A stretch of DNA of 64,000 nt. Origin: Aspidapion aeneum (Eukaryota > Arthropoda > Insecta > Coleoptera > Brentidae). Both the position numbers and the translations under genes were made by a program. Below, piece by piece: positions 1 to 9,470 of the stretch. The first letter of the stretch is position 1, and the number at the start of each line of letters is the position of its first letter. The stretch covers positions 248,001 to 312,000 of the forward strand of contig OY755045.1 in the NCBI GenBank assembly GCA_963576565.1, read 5' to 3'. The notes under the pieces are model-generated. The model did no database searches and was not told the DNA's origin. It was given only the letters and a program-made list of their open reading frames with translations.

Positions 1-239
1 CAATTTTGACAGTGTGTGAAAATAATAAGTTTTAAAAAATTATTTGTTTTTTGTAAGGCATATTAATAGAATGTGTCAATTGTGTCTTAGAAAAAGGAAT
101 ACCAGTTGGATAATAAGTTATAGTTCACAATACACCGTTGAATTTTTTGTGATAATAAACAGGCTGAATTTCCTTAAATAGCTTAGTTTTTGTAAGACGT
201 TCAATCTTTTCTTCTGGGAAAATTTTTAAAAGTGAAATA
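1..239. other. AT-rich intergenic DNA, nothing recognised
   Basis: No open frame, repeat end or RNA gene could be supported here. The stretch ends at the TA that flanks the following palindrome. Confidence 0.5.
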
Positions 240-1308
240 CAGGGTGATCGGCACATGAACCGTCAAAATTTTTTGGGATATTCTTGGGGTTATTTGCTAC
301 CTTTTCAACCTTGAAACTTGGGTCCTTAGAGTCACGGCTGAAGAGATATGAATTTTTTAATTTTTTTTCTCAAATTACCCAAAATCCCACCCTTAAACTC
401 TCGTAAGCTTTTTATTAATTTCTGGAAAAGCACCATTTTTTTAAAATAATTCTGTAATCTTATGCTACTTCAACTAATTAATAGATTTGTTAAAATTTAT
501 GTACCAATTAATGTACTTATTATTAAAGAACATTAGTGATTTTGTGAAAGAAAAATTTCAAAATTAAAAATTAAAAAAGTATCGACACTTGAGAACTTCA
601 TTTTCTTTTAAAAACTTCTCTAGTTGATTACCTTTCTAACGGTATGCTACACTTAGTGAGACGGGCAATAATCGTTCGGACTTGATAAGAAAAACAATTT
701 GATGTTTATGATCGTTTCGAACAAAATTTATAAATAAAGAACACAATACATTATTGTTAAAAGTTTAACTTTTGTTTAATTAGGTAAACGATCATAAATA
801 TCAAATTGTTTTTCTTACCAATTCCGAACGAGTCTCGCCCTTCTGACAGAATATCCGTATTTTAAACCAGAAATGTTTTTTTAATCAATGTGAGCATACC
901 GTTAGAAAGGTAATCAACTAAAGAAGTTTTTAAAAGGAAATAACGTTCTCAATTGTCGATACTTTTTTTGATTTTTAATTTTAAAATTGATTTTCTTTCA
1001 CAAAATCACTAATGTTCTTCAATAAAAAACCTTGTATGTCCTTTTGGTACATCAATTTTAACAAATTTATTAATTAGTTGAAGAAGCATAAGATTACAGA
1101 ATTATAAAAAAAATGCTGCTTTTCCAGACATTAATAAAAAGCTTACGAGGGTTTAAAGGTGGAATTTTGGATAATTTGAGAATTTTTTTTTTAAATTCAT
1201 ATCTCTTTAGCCGTGACTCTTAGGACCCAAGTTCCAAGGTTGAAAAGGTAGCAAATGACCCCAACAATGTTCCAAAAAATTTTGACGGTTCATGTGCCGA
1301 ACACCCTG
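240..1308. mobile_element. Fold-back (palindromic) DNA element with CAGGGTG ends and TA flanks
   Basis: The two halves are inverted copies of each other over roughly 480-530 bp per arm. The left arm starts CAGGGTGATCGGCACATGAA and the right arm ends with the inverse of CAGGGTGTTCGGCACATGAA. Each end is flanked by TA, as expected of a 2-bp TA duplication. Matching internal blocks include CTAACGGTATGCTACACTTA on the left and its diverged inverse on the right. The arms differ at scattered positions, so they have aged separately. No transposase frame is present, so the element is non-autonomous. A TA duplication fits the Tc1/mariner/pogo group, but the superfamily is inferred only. Confidence 0.85.
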
Positions 1309-1310
1309 TA

Positions 1311-1780
1311 TTTATTAAGTATAACAATAAAGTGTTTAGTTGTCCCCTACCCCAAAAATGTCAAAATAACGAGATAAAAATATGACATTAAAGAATTAGA
1401 GATTAACTGACAAAAAATCTTATTTTGAGATAACGCCGAAAATGTGTTATTTGGGTGTATTTTGATAACTTTTTGTAACTCATAGTTTTACACCTATACA
1501 ATGTATATCTATATTTTAAACTATGTATTGATTTTTTTTGTTTGTTTTTATTCAAAAATGTTTACCATATTTTCATACGTAATCCGTATCTATACATGTA
1601 CTTTGAATTTCCGCGTATATTTTTCTGCCTGGGGAAAATCTAATCTACCTAAAAACCCGAAAGCACAACAACTTTAAACCCCACTGATACTATCCGGAAC
1701 CAGACATCTTTTATTTGCATCTCTCCGTTGTTGCCCTCTTTTTTTTTTCACCACAACAACAAACAAGGTTGCGTCCGGTT
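1311..1780. other. AT-rich DNA without recognised features
   Basis: No coding region, repeat terminus or structured RNA was recognised. Confidence 0.4.
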
Positions 1781-2018
1781 TTAACTCCGGCTATACTGTA
1801 ACTGATTAGATTTTGGTCAAAATTCATCAATGCTAATGACAGTCTTTTGACAGTTAAACAATTTTTAAAACGTAGTTGGGCACATTTTTCTCAAAAAGTT
1901 GTGTTATAACCAAAAACTTCGTAGGAGGTTTCGTTTTGGAGATATTTACAAAAAACTGTTTTCAAGGTTGATACAGAATGAAGTTTACAATGGGCTAGTA
2001 AAGTATTACATCCGTAAG
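1781..2018 (+). repeat. Interspersed repeat R, copy 1
   Basis: This copy shares blocks such as TGCTAATGACAGT, GTTATAACCAAAAACTTCGT and GAGATATTTACAA with copies near 4100, 8390, 13560, 22480 and, in part, 38400. The family body has a short-pyrimidine lead, a motif like AAACCGCT-CCGATTTT, then these blocks, and often ends near ATCAGATCCGT. No coding capacity is evident. This copy is cut by the hAT miniature element that starts at 2019. Confidence 0.7.
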
Positions 2019-2570
2019 CAGTGTTGCCACCCTCGACTCTGAGGTCTTCGGTAGAAGGCTTCGAGAAAAATCGGTAGATTTCGGTGGATTTTTTAATCAT
2101 CTTAGCAAGCAGTGCTGGAGAACTATCGATAGTTTGGATTGATTTAGTAGGTAAATTGTATTTCTACGATTTGTTTTTTCTGACATAATATCAAAATTAA
2201 GAATTAAATAAAAAATTTGGTACATATTAGGTAGATAATATTATAAAAAAAACCTCAGGGTTTATAATAGCGTGATCTTTAATGCCGCTTGCGGCTGCCG
2301 GCTGAGTATATCGTAAAATCCAAAAGATGGCGCCATAAATACACTTTTAAAAACAATGGCTTGGACAATTTTTATTCTACAAAGGATCTTACATAAAAAT
2401 AATATTTTATTTATTGTTTTTTTTTAATCGCGATTACGAGGCGTATCAAAAAAAAAAACAAGGTTATATTGAAAAAAAAATCGGTAGAAAACTATGGTAA
2501 TTCGGTATATCGTAAAGTAAAAGGCTAAATCGGTAGATCTACCGAAAAATCGGTAAAGGTGGCAACACTG
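2019..2570. mobile_element. hAT-like miniature element with perfect 8-bp TSD
   Basis: The terminal inverted repeats are CAGTGTTGCCACC and GGTGGCAACACTG. They are flanked by the identical 8-bp duplication TCCGTAAG at 2011-2018 and 2571-2578. Eight-base duplications and CAG ends are typical of the hAT superfamily. The interior repeats CGGTAGAT-type blocks near both ends and has no transposase frame. The element sits inside repeat R copy 1, so it is younger than that copy. Confidence 0.88.
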
Positions 2571-2578
2571 TCCGTAAG

Positions 2579-3190
2579 GTATCCATTTATTTTTTAAGAA
2601 ACTAACCCATATACACCCAAACTCCGCCATGATATGACTCAAAATTTATCAAAAAGTTCTGCTGATACAATAGAAATGTATTGTGTAAGGTAAAATAAAA
2701 CAATCATGCTCCACTCACAAAAAAAAAGTGAGTAAAACGACTAACTGATGGCCTTTTTTTTTTGATATTTCGCATTCAAAGAACGCTGAAATGACCAACA
2801 CTGGTCTTATCTCTGTCGCTCATATAGGCTGCTGATACAATCTATCTCTGTTTAAAGAAGCCAACAGAAAAGTGGCACGTACTCATTGGGCAGCGTGCTC
2901 TACGCTGCTTTACGTTTTAATGTCCCATTTATCACGTCGCGTCAAGTCGGAGTGTGATCCATAGAATTGCACAGGGATACCCAATTTCATATAATTTATA
3001 AACTAAAAAGAAATTGATAAAATAAAGTAAAAAATTATAAAGATGTTCTAAAAATAAAAAAAAAAACGTGTTTTTGCGCAAAAATACGGTCCTGGCACCG
3101 TAGCCCTACCTCACGAGCCGCCACTAAACTTCAGCAACATCAAAAACTATAAATAATAAGTAAAATTAAAGAAAGAAAAATCAGAAAAAA
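2579..3190. other. Intergenic DNA with a solo hAT-type terminus
   Basis: No gene is seen. At about 3108-3125 the block CTCACGAGCCGCCACT matches the inverse of the left end of the hAT element at 42832, which suggests a relic end of the same family. The rest is AT-rich and unassigned. Confidence 0.4.
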
Positions 3191-3193
3191 AGT

Positions 3194-3263
3194 TTTTCTT
3201 CGGTTGGGACTCGAACCCGGATCTCTTGCTATGTACGCAAACGCTCTTTCATTAAGCCACCAA
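3194..3263 (-). pseudogene. tRNA-like sequence (tRNA pseudogene or SINE head)
   Basis: Read on the minus strand, the ends CTTTGGT and ACCGAAG can pair as a 7-bp acceptor stem. A D-arm (GCTT/GAGC), an anticodon stem around loop GTACATA, and a T-arm with GGTTCGAGTCC (the B-box) follow. One base seems to be missing between acceptor and D-stem. The loop would give anticodon ACA. A very similar sequence lies at 31085-31165, which suggests a dispersed tRNA-derived family rather than a working gene. Confidence 0.55.
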
Positions 3264-3265
3264 AG

Positions 3266-4025
3266 ATTATACATAAATTTTCGGAAAACTTCTACCTATG
3301 CATGTGTGTGGTGTCATAATACAAGAACGAGAAATTTTCAGGGTATTAACTGGACCAAGCCATTCAACTGATTTCTACAACTCTTCTTTCCCACTAAACT
3401 ATTGGCAAACTACTTACGGCTAGTGTCAACCAATCGAGAAAATATATGTCAGATTTGAATAAAATAAAAAATTTAACTTGTTATTTTTTCGAGAAAAGTG
3501 AACGCATTCCTGTAAAGTTATTTGGCTCACATCCTTTTCCACAACGTATTTTTTTTTTTGTTTTTAAGTTTTTTCGGTTGTTTTTTCCACGGTCGTCGTT
3601 TTATCGTCCTTAACTGTATTATGCACTTTTCGCAGATTACTTGACGCGCCGGAAAAGATTTGCGGCGAGTCCGGCCTTCAGTGGCGTCACAATTTACCTC
3701 CCCTCTCCCCCGCCGCCCTTTTAGCTATAAGAAATAATAAATATTCTTTTTTTTCTTTGGCCTAGAACATTTAATAAGTTTTGTCTAATTTTCCTCTAAT
3801 ATAAATTTGAGTTTCACTGTCCGTTTTTCGAAAATACACTTTTTGAAATCACTTTTTTCGAAGGCATTTTGATCAAAAACCTAAACTTCAAATTATACTT
3901 TTTTCGAAAATATTTTTTTTAATGACTTTTTTTCTTCAAAAACATGTTTTTCAAATGATATTTATTTTGAAAAAGATTTTTTTGGTTCGGTTCAGTTCCG
4001 TTCGGATTCACATCCTCTAGGATTC
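3266..4025. other. AT-rich DNA with a fragment of the 14.8-kb fold-back
   Basis: Most of this stretch is unassigned, including TTTTCGAAAA-rich low-complexity sequence at 3820-3985. About 3985-4018 carries TCGGATTCACATCCTCTAGG, matching part of the palindrome arms at 14850-15010, so it is probably a relic of that element. Confidence 0.4.
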
Positions 4026-4274
4026 TGGCAATATCTTATCTGAATCTGTGTGTGTGTGTGTATGTGTATTTCTGCCCGTAACACGATAGCTCCAAACCGC
4101 TAACCCGATTTTCATAAAATTTTCTGGTAAAATAGTGTTCGGCAGTCAATCGAGTTGAGTAGATTGTCGTCAAAATCCATTATTGCTAATGACAATTTTT
4201 TTTGACAATTAAAAAAATTAAAAAATGCTAACTTTTTCACGGAGCATTGTATTAATGTGCGGTTTTCGGAGTAT

Positions 4275-5047
4275 GTAGTAGTAGTAGTAGTAGTGGGGGG
4301 GTTGACCCGCAGGTCTGACAAGTAGGCCAGAGTAGGCCCTTTTTGCCATGTCCCAAGTCTGTCCCTTAACCCACTCTCTGCACTTCCCTTTGATGGTCGG
4401 GTAACTCATTGGGCCTTCCTGTTCTCTTTACAAAGTCCAGTAAGTCTGCCCATTTGAGCATGTGCAGTTCTTCCTCGCTCAGAGTTGGCGCTCCGAGTGC
4501 CTGTTGTCTCATCCTTGCGTAGGCCTCGCATTCTGCTACGAGGTGTCTTGATGTCTCTTCTTCCTATCCACAGGCTGGGCAGGTAGGGTCATTCTCGACT
4601 CCTATACGTGCCATGTGCTTCCTCAACCGGTTATGTCCGGTTAGAGTACCTATCAGCAGTCCGAGGTGTTTCCGTGTCCATCCCAGCATCCATCTAATTC
4701 TGGTCGCTTTTAGACGGTCTACGAATTCTCTGGTCTGTCTGCAACCCGTTCCTGTTTCCCAGGAGTTTAATAGCGCGTCCTGGGCCCATTTGTTGAGTCC
4801 GTATTGCACTTGTCTTTTTGTCACGTCCAAAAGTGGCTCCGGTCCTACATAGGCGGTTCCTGCCCCGAGTCGTGCGAGTTCGTCCGCCTTCTCGTTGCCT
4901 GGTACCCCCGTATGTCCCGGAACCCAAACCAGCATCACCCGTTTGCCATCGCTTAGGGTCTCCTGCGCCTCTGCGCATTCTTCCACCAAGCCGTCAGCAA
5001 TCTTGGGTGCGTTTAGCGCCTTCAGGGTGGCTTGACTTTCGGAGTAT
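4275..5047 (-). mobile_element. 5'-truncated RNase H-bearing LINE
   Basis: Only the 3' part of the element remains. It encodes RNase H and a C-terminal CCHC-like region, followed by a short 3' UTR and a (CTA)n tail at 4275-4295. Its insertion into repeat R is shown by the R sequence on both sides. The 11-bp string TTTCGGAGTAT at 4264-4274 recurs at 5037-5047 and may be the target duplication. Because the right copy can also be read as coding sequence, the exact 5' junction is uncertain. RNase H places it in the I/R1/LOA-like part of the LINE tree, by inference. Confidence 0.8.
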
Positions 5048-5048
5048 A
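4366..5048 (-). pseudogene. LINE ORF2 C-terminus: RNase H plus zinc-finger-like tail
   Basis: In LINEs of the I-like groups, RNase H removes the RNA strand during target-primed reverse transcription. The frame opens with YSESQATLKAL, matching the conserved DSQAAL region. It continues with WVPGHTGVPGNEKADELA, which holds the catalytic His/Asp region of the domain. Downstream lies PTCPACG, then an in-frame TAG at 4564-4566, then EEETSRHLVAEC, so the CPxC...H...C zinc-binding pattern is split by the stop. The reading frame otherwise continues to a TAA at 4366-4368. Endonuclease and reverse transcriptase domains are absent through 5' truncation. The copy is dead, but the frame is well kept, with a single stop. 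Confidence 0.82.
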
Positions 5049-5120
5049 GTACTTGACAGTTTGCTCAATAATTTGTCGAAAAATTTAATATATTCTTCTC
5101 ATTTAATACTTTTAAGGGTA

Positions 5121-5854
5121 GTTTATAATTTATGTTACGCTACTGATGATCCGCAACTTCAACTCTTTTCTCTAAGCTTTGCCGAACACATTGTATTTTT
5201 ATTTAGGAAAAAGTTTAACCCTTTTTGGGATATTTTACTTTTATTTTTCCCGAACAAAAAGAGGGATTAAGTATAGGATTTGTATAAAATTTCTTTATAA
5301 ATGTCATTATAGGTCGTTTTTGGTACCAATTCCCGTTGCTGTATAAGTAGTCTAATAGCTATTTTCCTAACAAGTACCAAAAATCGTTTTTTTTATACGC
5401 AATTGCTCGCTACGCATCGTTCTGTGAAGTATTTAAATGCAGAAAAATAGGCCAAGGGCCAGGAAAACATAAACAAATACTATACTGATATCTTCCTGGC
5501 TAGCCTATTAGCAGACTTCAAGTAAACTCCATGATTTATCAGCCTTCAGTTACACCATAGCAACCAAGGCATTTCCGCACTAAAAATAGTGTGGAAAATC
5601 CGATGTTCCGCACGCTTGTAGGAAAATATTGTGTTATGCAAATATAGGTGTTCAAAAATTTTATAATCCGCAAGAAAAAGGTATAACGTAAAAATATTTA
5701 TTTCCATACATGTCAGTACGCTATAAAATTCCGCCATAATATTTTCCAGATATTTTCGAATAGCAATATATTTTGAGTTCAGTAGCGTACACCAAATATT
5801 TCAAAAAATAATATTAAGTTTTTCTTGGATATAATTCAACGATTACGCGGTTAG
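5121..5854. other. AT-rich DNA without recognised genes
   Basis: There are short imperfect hairpins, for example TTTTTGGTACC near 5318 with AGTACCAAAAA near 5373. Nothing codes or matches a family that I recognise. Confidence 0.35.
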
Positions 5855-6898
5855 TCCGAATCTTTTGTCAAAAACTCGGAACATTTTGTCGAGATTTTAA
5901 AAAGGATTGAATTAGATCCCGATGATAGATTTGTAAGTTTTGATGTAGAAAGTCTTTACACCAATGTGCCAATAAATAAGTCACTCAGTATCATTAAAAA
6001 CAGACTACAAACTGATGATACATTTCACGAGAGAATAACACTATCGGTGGAGGGGGTGATGGATTTGTTGGAGCTCTGTCTCCGTAACTCTTACTTTCAA
6101 GTGAAAGATAAGTTTTACGCGCAAAATGATAGACTTCCAATGGGTTCATCTTTTTCGCCAGTGGTAGCAAACATCTACATGAAGTGGTTCGAGGACCATG
6201 CGATCAACACAGCAAGAGTCAAACCAAAACTATGGCTACGATACATGGATGACACATTTATTATATGGCCGGAAAATGATGATGAAGTACAGAATTTTCT
6301 ACACCATCTGAACAGTATTCGATCAACAATAAAATGCACCATGGAAATTGAAAAAGATTCGGTCTTACCTTTTTTAAATGTTCTTGTCAAATGATTAGAT
6401 AAAAACATTCAAACCACTGTATATAGGAAACCTACATACACGGGACAATACCTAAATTTTAAGTCTAATCATTCTGTTGCTAGAAAACAAAAAGTTATAA
6501 GAAGTTTGTATTTAAGAGTCGTAAATATTTATAGTAATAATGGAGAATTAACCACAGAAATTAACAACATTAAAAAGGACTTACAACAAAATGGTTATTA
6601 TATAAAATCAACGATCTCTAAAATTAAAAACAAATCAAATGTAGCAAATTCTCAAAATAATAATCCATTGGGTGTTATTAACAATCCATATGTTCAAGGG
6701 ATTTCAGAAAACATAAGACGAATACCCAAGCACTATAATATAAAACCAGTTTTTTCATCGGGAAATACGATAAGGTGTTTTGTGACTAAAACCAAACCAG
6801 AAAATCCCTCACATATTAAGGAATGTATCTACCAAATCCCGTGTGAGTGTGGTAAATCATGTGTAGTTAAAAGGAAACACCCTCTTCAGGTTATAGAG
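5855..6898 (+). pseudogene. Penelope-like RT with GIY-YIG remnant
   Basis: Penelope elements encode a telomerase-related reverse transcriptase fused to a GIY-YIG nuclease. The frame shows VSFDVESLYTNVP (motif A region), RLPMGSSFSPVVANIYM (motif B) and YMDDTFIIW (the catalytic motif C), then VYRKPTYTGQYLNF, a hallmark of the family. An in-frame TGA at 6392-6394 interrupts the frame, which otherwise stays open. Near 6810-6870, HIKECIYQIPCECGKS is the GIY-like strand. The expected YVGET is decayed to CVVKR, and a shift is then needed to read RVNEHLNKSID. The copy is inactive. The N-terminal part of the RT is missing. Confidence 0.85.
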
Positions 6899-7030
6899 TA
6901 AATGAACATCTTAATAAATCTATAGACTAGGCTGTTTAGTTTACACTTGAAAACGGTTAGAGATACTTACTAACCGAAACATCGTGTTTGAAATAAATAG
7001 ACAATGGAAGTCCGAAATTTTGTTTCTAAT
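5855..7030 (+). mobile_element. Penelope-like retroelement, 5'-truncated
   Basis: The region contains a Penelope-type reverse transcriptase, a decayed GIY-YIG endonuclease and a 3' tail. The tail has a small stem (GGTTAG/CTAACC) followed at once by GAAACATC, then AAATAAATAGACAATGGAAG. The same tail block occurs on the minus strand at 42640-42672, which marks the family's 3' end. The 5' end is lost: nothing before 5855 matches, and an in-frame TAG lies at 5852-5854. Confidence 0.85.
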
Positions 7031-7611
7031 AATAAGTTATTTGGGCGGAAAAAATATAGCGGTAGGAAGTGGCCTTGAAAACCAGAGGGAGGAGGGGAAT
7101 TTTATTATCTTAGTTTGTTCAAGACTACAGTAAAACCCATATTAAATTGGGGCAGAATATGACGACGACGTGGTTTGTTTGCGTTTGTTGCGTTAGGCAG
7201 TGCAGTGGTGAAAAAATTTAACAGCTAGAGTCATGAATATTTTAACAATTTTGGTTTGACCTTTTTCCAAAATATTTATGTAGTAATAACTTCTTTTTTG
7301 TCCCCAAAAAACTTCCATCTTTCCAAAATGTACTCCCAAAAACACGCCCTTGCAATACAAGTTTCGAGAACACGGCAGTATAATAATATTGCTGAGTCCT
7401 AAACCCGTTTAGTAGTTTCAGAAAACAACCTATAAGAACGTTATCTTGCAGGAACAGTAAGAGCAGGAGCTTTACTTCACTGCAACGCACACTGGAGCTC
7501 CATGTGAGACTCGTTGGCTGTGTTGAAAAATGTTGAAAGAGAAAAATTATTTAATTTCTCAGAGTCAGAGAGTGTCAATTTTTACCTTCCTAGCCCGCGT
7601 AGCAATGGCAT
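7031..7611. other. Intergenic DNA, nothing recognised
   Basis: No coding region or repeat end could be supported. Confidence 0.35.
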
Positions 7612-7889
7612 TTTCTCTCGTATCTCGGTAGATGGCGTTTCTTGCTATAGTTCTCTCACTAATTACATTTAATTAGAGACAAAACCGTCTGATTAACTTT
7701 GCAAGATTTGTCACATTGACCAGCAGTGTTCTGAGGAGTCCCATAAGGACGAAACGGTTAACTGTCAACACTTATTAGGTGTCCATTAGATCTTGGACCC
7801 CTGTGAGGTTAAGCTTTCAGGCTACCCACGGAAAAATATAAGGGAAACAAAAAACTCCTTTTTGCCCGATTAGCCACGAAACTTGTTTG
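7612..7889 (+). repeat. 278-bp dispersed repeat (direct copy 1)
   Basis: The unit starts near TCTCTCGTATCTCGGTAGAT and ends at TAGCCACGAAACTTGTTT. It is repeated almost unchanged at 8096-8372, and more diverged on the minus strand at about 45637-45899, with a fragment at 50673-50748. No ends or protein identify its class. Confidence 0.8.
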
Positions 7890-8095
7890 ATTTTTAAATT
7901 CACGGTTACGAAATTTCACGTTTGTTAGTATTATTTGGCTTAAAAATTCCGTTGATTGACGCTCACTGTCTTGAAGACGGGTAAAAATGCAATCTGTGTT
8001 GATCCGGCCTGAAAGACAAAGAGCTGTCGTAAGTCATGGACTATAGTAGTAGATATTGTATAGCAGTGTTTTCGCCTGCTTTTGGTTTTTTTTTG

Positions 8096-8372
8096 TTTCT
8101 CTCGTATCTCGGTAGATGGCGCTTCTTGCTATAGTTCTCTCACTAATTACATTTAATTAGAGACAAAACCGTCTGATTAACTTCGCAAGATTTGTCACAT
8201 TGACCAGCAGTGTTCTGAGGAGTCTCATAAGGACAAAACGGTTAACTGTCAACACTTATTAGGTGTCCATTAGATCTTGGACCCCCGTGAGGTTAAGCTT
8301 TTAGGCTACCCACGGAAAAATATAAGGGAAACAAAAAACTCCTTTTTGCCCGATTAGCCACGAAACTTGTTT
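8096..8372 (+). repeat. 278-bp dispersed repeat (direct copy 2)
   Basis: This is a near-identical direct copy of 7612-7889, offset by 484 bp with an unrelated spacer at 7890-8095. The few differences (for example GTTTCTT versus GCTTCTT near the start) suggest a recent segmental duplication or two insertions of one subfamily. Confidence 0.8.
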
Positions 8373-8384
8373 ATATAGTAGACT

Positions 8385-8580
8385 ATATTTTGTTTTGCTC
8401 AATAATTTGTGTTATAACCAAAAACTTCGTGGGAGCTTTAGTTTCCGAGATATTTACAAGAAACTGTTTTGAAGGCTGATTATCATAGCTTCACTTGAAG
8501 TGTGCGAATAGGCTAGTTAGAAAGGTATCAGATCCGTCATGGATGCTTGTATTTTATACCGACACAGATATCATTATATA
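8385..8580 (+). repeat. Interspersed repeat R, copy 3
   Basis: The copy contains TTTGCTCAATAATTTGTGTT, AACCAAAAACTTCGTGGGAG and, at its end, GGTATCAGATCCGTCATGGA. The terminal block of about 55 bp (8520-8573) recurs after element A at 9412-9468. Confidence 0.7.
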
Positions 8581-8753
8581 TTTTAGCTCACACATATACT
8601 ATACTATAGTAGTGTGAGCTATGGTGATCCTAATTTTTTCGAGAAAAAAAAAGTTGCTCCGATTTCAAAATTTTTTATATATCTTTGCGTTTCAGATGAT
8701 TTTGAAACTTTTTTGTTGCGCCGTCTGTCTGTCTGTCTGTCGGTCTGTCTGTA

Positions 8754-8784
<31 letters not shown>

Positions 8785-9343
8785 ATGTCTGTAACGACCA
8801 ACGCGCATAACTCAAAAACCGCTTGGCCGATTTTAATGAAATTTGGTACCTAGGCTGGGTCTTGGGTCGAGATGGTCCCATTTAAAAATGAACAAAATCC
8901 ACCGAACAGAAACCAAATAAAAGGGTGGGGGTAGATTTCAAAAATTAGAGTTTATGTGAAAATATGGCGTGTGTGATATCAAACGAAAGGTAATTGAGTC
9001 TGCAGTTAAACAAAATACATTTTAACTTATTTAAAAAAAAAGGGTGGGGGTATATTTTAAAAATTAGAGTTTAAGTGAAAATATGGCGTGTGTGATATCA
9101 AACGAAAGGTAATTGAGTCCGGAGTTTAATAAAATACATTTTAGTTTTTTGTTTTTTTTAAGGGTGGGGGTAGATTTCAAAAATTTGAGTTTAAGTCAAA
9201 ACATGGCTTGTGTGGTATCAAACAAAAGGTAATTTAGTCTGGAGTTAAATAAAATATATTTCAGTTTTTAGTTATATTAGCTCACACGTACACTATAACT
9301 ATAGTACCTAGTGTGAGCTTAGGGGCCCATATATTGGCAGAGT
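8581..9343 (+). mobile_element. (TCTG)n-bearing element A with hairpin ends
   Basis: Both ends are short hairpins built on AGCTCACAC and GTGTGAGCT (8585-8621 and about 9277-9320). Inside, in order, are a conserved lead, a (TCTG)n run at about 8722-8792, the block CAAAAACCGCTTGGCCGATT, and three tandem units of about 120 bp that begin GGGTGGGGGTA. An inverted copy (B) lies at 20088-20892. Two boundaries agree in both copies (TTTTAGCTCACAC and GGCAGAGT), so I take them as the ends. The short open frames overlapping the (TCTG)n run are periodic artefacts. No transposase is present. Class unknown. Confidence 0.8.
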
Positions 9344-9355
9344 TTTTTATATATG

Positions 9356-9360
<5 letters not shown>

Positions 9361-9409
<49 letters not shown>
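9361..9409. repeat. (AT)n microsatellite
   Basis: Uninterrupted AT dinucleotides follow the end of element A. Confidence 0.95.
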
Positions 9410-9411
<2 letters not shown>

Positions 9412-9470
9412 GGAAGGTATCAGATCCGTTATGGATCCATGTATTTTATTTCGACACAGATATCAGTAAA
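9410..9470 (+). repeat. Repeat R terminal fragment
   Basis: GGTATCAGATCCGTTATGGA and CGACACAGATATCA repeat the 8520-8573 block on the other side of element A. Confidence 0.65.

Larger units (their letters stand above)
4030..5120 (+). repeat. Interspersed repeat R, copy 2, split by a LINE
   Basis: A (GT)n run, CGTAACACGATAGCTCCAAA and TGCTAATGACA show the left part at 4030-4274. The right part resumes near 5055 with TTTGCTCAATAATTTGT, the block that follows in the 22480 copy. The LINE at 4275-5047 lies between the two halves, which shows that it inserted into an existing R copy. Confidence 0.7.

Noticed and set aside
8614..8881. Overlapping frames rich in Ser-Val-Cys-Leu or Thr-Asp-Arg-Gln
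   Set aside because: These are translations of the (TCTG)n run in all frames; only the core motif after the run is of interest.
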